Assembly: GCF_029784155.1 (NCBI RefSeq)
Contig: NC_073693.1
Coordinates: forward strand, 182,053,802-182,117,801
Source: Uranotaenia lowii
Taxonomy: Eukaryota > Arthropoda > Insecta > Diptera > Culicidae
Length of the DNA stretch: 64,000 nt
Reading direction: 5' to 3'
Of the stretch, positions 50,929 through 62,100 are shown piece after piece (within the stretch, counting starts at the first letter, position 1; each line of letters starts with the position of its first letter). A program made the translations under genes and the position numbers. The notes beneath the pieces were generated by a model. The model saw only the letters and a program-made list of their open reading frames with translations, did not search any database and was not told the DNA's origin.

Positions 50929-53900
50929 ATGATTTTCAATCAGCCATTTTACTTCAATTATTATCCCATACCAGGTTTTTTGCTCATTTTACGTCATCCG
51001 GCATAAACTTTTGAGACGGAGATTTTTCCTACTTTGAATTTTGAAAGGGAGAGAGACAGAATAAAATTTGTCATTTTCCCATAACTTGGTCAAATGTTGT
51101 CCGATCATTTTTTTTCAACGCTAAGCAGCCATCAGTAAGCATTTTGAACGCATCCCGCTTGGTCTAGCGAACCTGCAATTATTTTGCATGGCCACCGGCC
51201 AAAATGATTTTTTTACCTACGCAACATTCATGAGATCCTAGTATAATAACAACCGAGTTGATTTTCAATCAGCCATTTTACTTCAATTATTATCCCATAC
51301 CAGGTTTTTTGCTCATTTTACGTCATCCGGCATAAACTTTTGAGACGGAGATTTTTCCTACTTTGAATTTTGAAAGGGAGAGAGACAGAATCAAATTTGT
51401 CATTTTCCCATAACTTGGTCAAATGTTGTCCGATCATTTTTTTTCAACGCTAAGCAGCCATCAGTAAGCATTTTGAACGCATCCCGCTTGGTCTAGCGAA
51501 CCTGCAATTATTTTGCATGGCCACCGGCCAAAATGATTTTTTTACCTACGCAGCATTCATGAGATCCTAGTATAATATAACTACCAAGTTGATTTTCAAT
51601 CAGCCATTTAACTTCAATTAGTATCCCATACCAGGTTTTCTGCGCATTTTACGTCATCCGGCATAAACTTTTGAGACGCAGATTTTTCCTACTTTGATTT
51701 TTGAAAGGGAGAGAGACAGAATAAAATTTGTCATTTTCCCATAACTTGGTCAAATGTTGTCCGATCATTTTTGTTCAAAGCTAGGAAGCCATCAGTAAGC
51801 ATTTTGAACGCATCCCGTTTGGTCTGGCACACCTGCAAATATTCTGCACGGCTATCGGCCAAAATGATTTTTTTTACCTACGCAACATTCATGAGATCCT
51901 AGTATAATAACAACCGAGTTGATTTTCAATCAGCCATTTTACTTCAATTATTATCCCATACCAGGTTTTTTGCTCATTTTACGTCATCCGGCATAAACTT
52001 TTGAGACGGAGATTTTTCCTACTTTGAATTTTGAAAGGGAGAGAGACAGAATCAAATTTGTCATTTTCCCATAACTTGGTCAAATGTTGTCCGATCATTT
52101 TTTTTCAACGCTAAGCAGCCATCAGTAAGCATTTTGAAAGCATCCCGCTTGGTCTAGCGAACCTGCAATTATTTTGCATGGCCACCGGCCAAAATGATTT
52201 TTTTACCTACGCAACATTCATGAGATCCTAGTATAATAACAACCGAGTTGATTTTCAATCAGCCATTTTACTTCAATTATTATCCCATACCAGGTTTTTT
52301 GCTCATTTTACGTCATCCGGCATAAACTTTTGAGACGGAGATTTTTCCTACCTTGAATTTTGAAAGGGAGAGAGACAGAATCAAATTTGTCATTTTCCCA
52401 TAACTTGGTCAAATGTTGTCCGATCATTTTTTTTCAACGCTAAGCAGCCATCAGTAAGCATTTTGAACGCATCCCGCTTGGTCTAGCGAACCTGCAATTA
52501 TTTTGCATGGCCACCGGCCAAAATGATTTTTTTACCTACGCAGAATTCATGAGATCCTAGTATAATATAACTACCAAGTTGATTTTCAATCAGCCATTTA
52601 ACTTCAATTAGTATCCCATACCAGGTTTTCTGCGCATTTTACGTCATCCGGCATAAACTTTTGAGACGGCGATTTTTCCTACTTTGAATTTTGAAAGGGA
52701 GAGAGACAGAATCAAATTTTCATTTTCCCATAACTTGGTCAAATGTTGTCCGATCATTTTTTTTCAAAGCTAGGCAGCCATCAGTAAGCATTTTAAAAGC
52801 ATCCCGTTTGGTCTGGCACACCTGCAAATATTCTGCACGGCTACCGACCAAAATGATTTTTTTTACCTACGCAACATTCATGAGATCCTAGTATAATATA
52901 ACAACCGAGTTGATTTTCAATCAGCCATTTTAATTCAGTTATTATCCCATACCATGTTTTTTGCTCATTTTACGTCATCCGGCATAAACTTTTGAGACGG
53001 AGATTTTTCCTACTTTGAATTTTGAAAGGGAGAGAGACAGAATCAAATTTGTCATTTTCCCATAACTTGGTCAAATGTTGTCCGATCATATTTTTTCAAA
53101 GCTAAGCAGCCATCAGTAAGCATTTTGAACGCATCCCGCTTGGTCTAGCGAACCTGCAACTATTTTGCATGGCCACCGGCCAAAATGATTTTTTTACCTA
53201 CGCAACATTCATGAGATCCTAGTATAATAACAACCGAGTTGATTTTCAATCAGCCATTTTACTTCAATTATTATCCCATACCAGGTTTTTTGCTCATTTC
53301 ACGTCATCCGGCATAAACTTTTGAGACGGAGATTTTTCCTACTTTGAATTTTGAAAGGGAGAGAGACAGAATAAAATTTGTCATTTTCCCATAACTTGGT
53401 CAAATGTTGTCCGATCATTTTTTTTCAACGCTAAGCAGCCGTCAGCAAGCATTTTGAACGCATCCCGCTTGGTCTAGCGAACCTGCAATTATTTTGCATG
53501 GCCACCGGCCAAAATGATTTTTTTACCTACGCAGCATTCATGAGATCCTAGTATAATATAACTACTACCAAGTTGATTTTCAATCAGCCATTTAACTACT
53601 ATTATTATCCCATACCAGGTTTTCTGCTCATTTTACGTCATCCGGCATAAACTTTTGAGACGGCGATTTCTCCTACTTTGAATTTTGAAAGGGAGAGAGA
53701 CAGAATCAAATTTTCATATTCCCATAACTTGGTCAAATGTTGTCCGATCTTTTTTTTTCAACGCTAAGCAGCCATCAGTAAGCATTTTGAACGCATCCCG
53801 CTTGGTCTAGCGAACCTGCAACTATTTTGCATGGCCACCGGCCAAAATGATTTTTTTACCTACGCAACATTCATGAGATCCTAGTATAATAACAACCGAG
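50929..53900 (+). repeat. Nine-unit block, partner of 56.2-59.2 kb
   Basis: Units start at 50929 B (first bases atgatttt), 51258 B, 51589 A head with C body (ggctatcggcc), 51919 B, 52248 B, 52579 A (aaaagcatcccg), 52910 C/B, 53239 B (atttcacgtc, gccgtcagcaagc) and 53573 A with B tail (spacer aactactaccaag). They pair with 56214-59188 at an offset of about 5285. The A at 52579 is preceded by cgcagaattcatgag, which creates an EcoRI-type site by a single base change. Confidence 0.88.
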
Positions 53901-56873
53901 TTGATTTTCAATCAGCCATTTTACTTCAATTATTATCCCATACCAGGTTTTTTGCTCATTTCACGTCATCCGGCATAAACTTTTGAGACGGATATTTTTC
54001 CTACTTTGAATTTTGAAAGGGAGAGAGACAGAATCAAATTTGTCATTTTCCCATAACTTGGTCAAATGTTGTCCGGTCATATTTTTTCAAAGCTAAGCAG
54101 CCATCAGTAAGCATTTTGAACGCATCCCGCTTCGTCTAGCGAACCTGCAATTACTTTGCATGGCCACCTGCCAAAATGATTTTTTTACCTACGCAACATT
54201 CATGAGATCCTAGTATAATAACAACCGAGTTGATTTTCAATCAGCCATTTTACTTCAATTATTATCCCATACCAGGTTTTTTGCTCATTTTACGTCATCC
54301 GGCATAAACTTTTGAGACGGAGATTTTTCCTACTTTGAATTTTGAAAGGGAGAGAGACAGAATCAAATTTGTCATTTTCCCATAACTTGGTCAAATGTTG
54401 TCCGATCATTTTTTTTCAACGCTAAGCAGCCATCAGTAAGCATTTTGAACGCATCCCGCTTGGTCTAGCGAACCTGCAATTATTTTGCATGGCCACCGGC
54501 CAAAATGATTTTTTTACCTACGCAGCATTCATGAGATCCTAGTATAATATAACTACCAAGTTGATTTTCAATCAGCCATTTAACTTCAATTAGTATCCCA
54601 TACCAGGTTTTCTGCGCATTTTACGTCATCCGGCATAAACTTTTGAGACGGAGATTTTTCCTACTTTGAATTTTGAAAGGGAGAGAGACAGAATCAAATT
54701 TTCATTTTCCCATAACTTGGTCAAATGTTGTCCGATCATTTTTGTTCAAAGCTAGGCAGCCATCAGTAAGCATTTTAAACGTGTCCCGTTTGGTCTGGCA
54801 CACCTGCAAATATTCTGCACGGCTACCGACCAAAATGATTTTTTTTACCTACGCAACATTCATGAGATCCTAGTATAATATAATAACCGAGTTGATTTTC
54901 AATCAGCCATTTTACTTTAGTTATTATCCCATACCATGTTTTTTGCGCATTTTTACGTCATTTGGCATCATCTTTTGAGACGCAGATTTTTCCTACTTTG
55001 ATTTTTGAAAGGGAGAGAGACAGAATAAAATTTGTCATTTTCCGATAACTTGGTCAAATGTTGTCCGATCATTTTTGTTCAAAGCTAGGAAGCCATCAGT
55101 AAGCATTTTGAACGCATCCCGTTTGGTCTGGCACATCTGCAAATATTCTGCACGGCTACCGGCCAAAATGATTTTTTTTACCTACGCAACATTCATGAGA
55201 TCCTAGTATAATAACAACCGAGTTGATTTTCAATCAGCCATTTTACTTCAATTATTATTTCATACCAGGTTTTTTGCTCATTTTACGTCATCCGGCATAA
55301 ACTTTTGAGACGGAGATTTTTCCTACTTTGAATTTTGAAAGGGAGAGAGACAGAATCAAATTTGTCATTTTCCCATAACTTGGTCAAATGATGTCCGATC
55401 ATTTTTTTCAACGCTAAGCAGCCATCAGTAAGCATTTTGAACGCATCCCGCTTGGTCTAGCGAACCTGCAATTATTTTGCATGGCCACCGGTCAAAATGA
55501 TTTTTTTACCTACGCAGCATTCATGAGATCCTAGTATAATATAACTACCAAGTTGATTTTCAATCAGCCATTTTACTTCAATTATTATCCCATACTAGGT
55601 TTCCTGCGCATTTTACGTCATCTGGCATAAACTTTTGAGACGGCGATTTTTCCTACTTTGAATTTTGAAAGGGAGAGAGACAGAATCAAATTTTCATTTT
55701 CCCATAACTTGGTCAAATGTTGTCCGATCATTTTTTTTCAAAGCAAGGCAGCCATCAGTAAGCATTTTGAACGCATCCCGTTTGGTCTGGCAGACCTGCA
55801 ATTATTCTGCACGGCTACCGGCCAAAATGATTTTTTTTACCTACGCAACATTCATGAGATCCTAGTATAATATAACAACCGAGTTGATTTTCAATCAGCC
55901 ATTTTACTTCAGTTATTATCCCATACCATGTTTTTTGCGCATTTTACGTCATTTGGCATCATCTTTTGAGACGGAGATTTTTCCTACTTTGATTTTTGAA
56001 AGGGAGAGAGACAGAATAAAATTTGTCATTTTCCCATAACTTGGTCAAATGTTGTCCGATCATTTTTGTTCAAAGCTAGGAAGCCATCAGTAAGCATTTT
56101 GAACGCATCCCGTTTGGTCTGGCACACCTGCAAATATTCTGCACGGCTACCGGCCAAAATGATTTTTTTTACCTACGCAACATTTATGAGATCCTAGTAT
56201 AATAACAACCGAGTTGATTTTCAATCAGCCATTTTACTTCAATTATTATCCCATACCAGGTTTTTTGCTCATTTTACGTCATCCGGCATAAACTTTTGAG
56301 ACGGAGATTTTTCCTACTTTGAATTTTGAAAGGGAGAGAGACAGAATAAAATTTGTCATTTTCCCATAACTTGGTCAAATGTTGTCCGATCATTTTTTTT
56401 CAACGCTAAGCAGCCATCAGTAAGCATTTTGAACGCATCCCGCTTGGTCTAGCGAACCTGCAATTATTTTGCATGGCCACCGGCCAAAATGATTTTTTTA
56501 CCTACGCAACATTCATGAGATCCTAGTATAATAACAACCGAGTTGATTTTCAATCAGCCATTTTACTTCAATTATTATCCCATACCAGGTTTTTTGCTCA
56601 TTTTACGTCATCCGGCATAAACTTTTGAGACGGAGATTTTTCCTACTTTGAATTTTGAAAGGGAGAGAGACAGAATAAAATTTGTCATTTTCCCATAACT
56701 TGGTCAAATGTTGTCCGATCATTTTTTTTCAACGCTAAGCAGCCATCAGTAAGCATTTTAAACGCATCCCGCTTGGTCTAGCGAACCTGCAATTATTTTG
56801 CTTGGCCACCGGCCAAAATGATTTTTTTACCTACGCAGCATTCATGAGATCCTAGTATAATATAACTACCAAG
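53901..56873 (+). repeat. Nine-unit block, copy of 42.0-45.0 kb
   Basis: Units start at 53901 B (ggatatttt, cgcttcgtc), 54230 B, 54561 A (acgtgtcccg), 54892 C (ttccgataac), 55223 B (tatttcatacc), 55553 A (tactaggtttcctgcg, catctggc, cagacctgcaattattc), 55884 C, 56214 B and 56543 B. They pair with 42008-44982 at an offset of about 11890, and the first four also pair with 49607-50928 at 4294. This shows three generations of copying of the same segment. Confidence 0.9.
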
Positions 56874-59188
56874 TTGATTTTGAATCAGCCATTTAACTTC
56901 AATTAGTATCCCATACCATGTTTTCTGCGCATTTTACGTCATCCGGCATAAACTTTTGAGACGCAGATTTTTCCTACTTTGATTTTTGAAAGGGAGAGAG
57001 ACAGAATAAAATTTGCATTTTCCCATAACTTGGTCAAATGTTGTCCGATCATTTTTGTTCAAAGCTAGGAAGCCATCAGTAAGCATTTTGAACGCATCCC
57101 GTTTGGTCTGGCACACCTGCAAATATTCTGCACGGCTATCGGCCAAAATGATTTTTTTTACCTACGCAACATTCATGAGATCCTAGTATAATAACAACCG
57201 AGTTGATTTTCAATCAGCCATTTTACTTCAATTATTATCCCATACCAGGTTTTTTGCTCATTTTACGTCATCCGGCATAAACTTTTGAGACGGAGATTTT
57301 TCCTACTTTGATTTTTGAAAGGGAGAGAGACAGAATAAAATTTGTCATTTTCCCATAACTTGGTCAAATGTTGTCCGATCATTTTTGTTCAAAGCTAGGA
57401 AGCCATCAGTAAGCATTTTGAACGCATCCCGTTTGGTCTGGCACACCTGCAAATATTCTGCACGGCTATCGGCCAAAATGATTTTTTTTACCTACGCAAC
57501 ATTCATGAGATCCTAGTATAATAACAACCGAGTTGATTTTCAATCAGCCATTTTACTTCAATTATTATCCCATACCAGGTTTTTTGCTCATTTTACGTCA
57601 TCCGGCATAAACTTTTGAGACGGAGATTTTTCCTACTTTGAATTTTGAAAGGGAGAGAGACAGAATCAAATTTGTCATTTTCCCATAACTTGGTCAAATG
57701 TTGTCCGATCATTTTTTTTCAACGCTAAGCAGCCATCAGTAAGCATTTTGAACGCATCCCGCTTGGTCTAGCGAACCTGCAATTATTTTGCATGGCCACC
57801 GGCCAAAATGATTTTTTTACCTACGCAACATTCATGAGATCCTAGTATAATATAACTACCAAGTTGATTTTCAATCAGCCATTTAACTTCAATTAGTATC
57901 CCATACCAGGTTTTCTGCGCATTTTACGTCATCCGGCATAAACTTTTGAGACGGCGATTTTTCCTACTTTGAATTTTGAAAGGGAGAGAGACAGAATCAA
58001 ATTTTCATTTTCCCATAACTTGGTCAAATGTTGTCCGATCATTTTTTTTCAAAGCTAGGCAGCCATCAGTAAGCATTTTAAAAGCATCCCCTTTGGTCTG
58101 GCACACCTGCAAATATTCTGCACGGCTACCGACCAAAATGATTTTTTTTACCTACGCAACATTCATGAGATCCTAGTATAATATAACAACCGAGTTGATT
58201 TTCAATCAGCCATTTTACTTCAGTTATTATCCCATACCATGTTTTTTGCTCATTTTACGTCATCCGGCATAAACTTTTGAGACGGAGATTTTTCCTACTT
58301 TGAATTTTGAAAGGGAGAGAGACAGAATCAAATTTGTCATTTTCCCATAACTTGGTCAAATGTTGTCCGATCATATTTTTTCAAAGCTAAGCAGCCATCA
58401 GTAAGCATTTTGAACGCATCCCGCTTGGTCTAGCGAACCTGCAACTATTTTGCATGGCCACCGGCCAAAATGATTTTTTTACCTACGCAGCATTCATGAG
58501 ATCCTAGTATAATAACAACCGAGTTGATTTTCAATCAGCCATTTTACTTCAATTATTATCCCATACCAGGTTTTTTGCTCATTTCACGTCATCCGGCATA
58601 AACTTTTGAGACGGAGATTTTTCCTACTTTGAATTTTGAAAGGGAGAGAGACAGAATAAAATTTGTCATTTTCCCATAACTTGGTCAAATGTTGTCCGAT
58701 CATTTTTTTTCAACGCTAAGCAGCCGTCAGCAAGCATTTTGAACGCATCCCGCTTGGTCTAGCGAACCTGCAATTATTTTGCATGGCCACCGGCCAAAAT
58801 GATTTTTTTACCTACGCAGCATTCATGAGATCCTAGTATAATATAACTACTACCAAGTTGATTTTCAATCAGCCATTTAACTACTATTATTATCCCATAC
58901 CAGGTTTTCTGCTCATTTTACGTCATCCGGCATAAACTTTTGAGACGGCGATTTTTCCTACTTTGAATTTTGAAAGGGAGAGAGACAGAATCAAATTTTC
59001 ATTTTCCCATAACTTGGTCAAATGTTGTCCGATCATTTTTTTTCAAAGCTAGGCAGCCATCAGTAAGCATTTTAAAAGCATCCCCTTTGGTCTGGCACAC
59101 CTGCAAATATTCTGCACGGCTACCGACCAAAATGATTTTTTTTACCTACGCAACATTCATGAGATCCTAGTATAATATAACAACCGAG
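56874..59188 (+). repeat. Seven-unit block, second copy of 51.6-53.9 kb
   Basis: Units start at 56874 A head with C body (ggctatcggcc), 57203 B head with the same C body, 57533 B, 57864 A (aaaagcatcccc), 58195 C/B, 58524 B (atttcacgtc, gccgtcagcaagc) and 58858 A (aactactaccaag). They pair with 51589-53900 at about 5285. Two departures mark later copying: the C body of 56874 has been repeated in 57203, and the 3' part of 58858 has been replaced by the 3' part of 57864. Confidence 0.88.
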
Positions 59189-62100
59189 TTGATTTTCAAT
59201 CAGCCATTTTACTTCAGTTATTATCCCATACCATGTTTTTTGCTCATTTTACGTCATCCGGCATAAACTTTTGAGACGGAGATTTCTCCTACTTTGAATT
59301 TTGAAAGGGAGAGAGACAGAATCAAATTTTCATATTCCCATAACTTGGTCAAATGTTGTCCGATCTTTTTTTTTTCAAAGCAAGGCAGCCATCAGTAAGC
59401 ATTTTGAACGCATCCCGTTTGGTCTGGCACACCTGCAAATATTCTGCACGGCTACCGGCCAAAATGATTTTTTTTACCTACGCAACATTCATGAGATCCT
59501 AGTATAATATAACAACCGAGTTGATTTTCATTCAGCCATTTTACTTCAGTTATTATCCCATACCATGTTTTTTGCGCATTATACGTCATTTGGCATCATC
59601 TTTTGAGACGCAGATTTTTCCTACTTTGATTTTTGAAAGGGAGAGAGACAGAATAAAATTTGCATTTTCCCATAACTTGGTCAAATGTTGTCCGATCATT
59701 TTTGTTCAAAGCTAGGAAGCCATCAGTAAGCATTTTGAACGCATCCCGTTTGGTCTGGCACACCTGCAAATATTCTGCACGGCTACCGGCCAAAATGATT
59801 TTTTTTACCTACGCAACATTCATGAGATCCTAGTATAATAACAACCGAGTTGATTTTCAATCAGCCATTTTACTTCAACTATTATCCCATACCAGGTTTT
59901 TTGCTCATTTTACGTCATCCGGCATAAACTTTTGAGACGGAGATTTTTCCTACTTTGAATTTTGAAAGGGAGAGAGACAGAATCAAATTTGTCATTTTCC
60001 CATAACTTGGTCAAATGTTGTCCGATCATTTTTTTTTCAACGCTAAGCAGCCGTCAGTAAGCATTTTGAACGCATCCCGCTTGGTCTAGCGAGTCTGCAA
60101 TTATTTTGCTTGGCCACCGGCCAAAATGATTTTTTTACCTACGCAACATTCATGAGATCCTAGTATAATAACAACCGAGTTGATTTTCAATCAGCCATTT
60201 TACTTCAATTATTATCCCATACCAGGTTTTTTGCTCATTTTACGTCATCCGGCATAAACTTTTGAGACGGATATTTTTCCTACTTTGAATTTTGAAAGGG
60301 AGAGAGACAGAATCAAATTTGTCATTTTCCCATAACTTGGTCAAATGTTGTCCGATCATATTTTTTCAAAGCTAAGCAGCCATCAGTAAGCATTTTGAAC
60401 GCATCCCGCTTGGTCTAGCGAACCTGCAATTATTTTGCATGGCCACCGGCCAAAATGATTTTTTTACCTACGCAACATTCATGAGATCCTAGTATAATAA
60501 CAACCGAGTTGATTTTCAATCAGCCATTTTACTTCAATTATTATCCCATACCAGGTTTTTTGCTCATTTTACGTCATCCGGCATAAACTTTTGAGACGGA
60601 GATTTTTCCTACTTTGAATTTTGAAAGGGAGAGAGACAGAATCAAATTTGTCATTTTCCCATAACTTGGTCAAATGTTGTCCGATCATTTTTTTTCAACG
60701 CTAAGCAGCCATCAGTAAGCATTTTGAACGCATCCCGCTTGGTCTAGCGAACCTGCAATTATTTTGCATGGCCACCGGCCAAAATGATTTTTTTACCTAC
60801 GCAGCATTCATGAGATCCTAGTATAATATAACTACCAAGTTTCAATCAGCCATTTAACTTCAATTAGTATCCCATACCAGGTTTTCTGCGCATTTTACGT
60901 CATCCGGCATAAACTTTTGAGACGGCGATTTTTCCTACTTTGAATTTTGAAAGGGAGAGAGACAGAATCAAATTTTCATTTTCCCATAACTTGGTCAAAT
61001 GTTGTCCGATCATTTTTGTTCAAAGCTAGGCAGCCATCAGTAAGCATTTTAAACGTGTCCCGTTTGGTCTGGCACACCTGCAAATATTCTGCACGGCTAC
61101 CGACCAAAATGATTTTTTTTACCTACGCAACATTCATGAGATCCTAGTATAATATAATAACCGAGTTGATTTTCAATCAGCCATTTTACTTCAGTTATTA
61201 TCCCATACCATGTTTTTTGCGCATTTTTACGTCATTTGGCATCATCTTTTGAGACGCAGATTTTTCCTACTTTGATTTTTGAAAGGGAGAGAGACAGAAT
61301 AAAATTTGTCATTTTCCGATAACTTGGTCAAATGTTGTCCGATCATTTTTGTTCAAAGCTAGGAAGCCATCAGTAAGCATTTTGAACGCATCCCGTTTGG
61401 TCTGGCACATCTGCAAATATTCTGCACGGCTACCGACCAAAATGATTTTTTTACCTACGCAACATTCATGAGATCCTAGTATAATAACAACCGAGTTGAT
61501 TTTCAATCAGCCATTTTACTTCAATTATTATTTCATACCAGGTTTTTTGCTCATTTTACGTCATCCGGCATAAACTTTTGAGACGGAGATTTTTCCTACT
61601 TTGAATTTTGAAAGGGAGAGAGACAGAATCAAATTTGTCATTTTCCCATAACTTGGTCAAATGATGTCCGATAATTTTTTTTCAACGCTAAGCAGCCATC
61701 AGTAAGCATTTTAAACGCATCCCGCTTGGTCTAGCGAACCTGCAATTATTTTGCATGGCCACCGGCCAAAATGATTTTTTTACCTACGCAGCATTCATGA
61801 GATCCTAGTATAATATAACTACCAAGTTGATTTTCAATCAGCCATTTAACTTCAATTGTTATCCCATACCAGGTTTTCTGCGCATTTTACGTCATCCGGC
61901 ATAAACTTTTGAGACGGCGATTTTTCCTACTTTGAATTTTGAAAGGGAGAGAGACAGAATCAAATTTTCATTTTCCCATAACTTGGTCAAATGTTGTCCG
62001 ATCTTTTTTTTTCAAAGCAAGGCAGCCATCAGTAAGCATTTTTAACGCATCCCGTTTGGTCTGGCACACCTGCAAATATTCTGCACGGCTACCGGCCAAA

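Noticed and set aside
52541..52550. EcoRI-type site (cagaattcat)
   Set aside because: This is a single-base variant of cagcattcat in one unit. It could be useful as a landmark but has no biological meaning.
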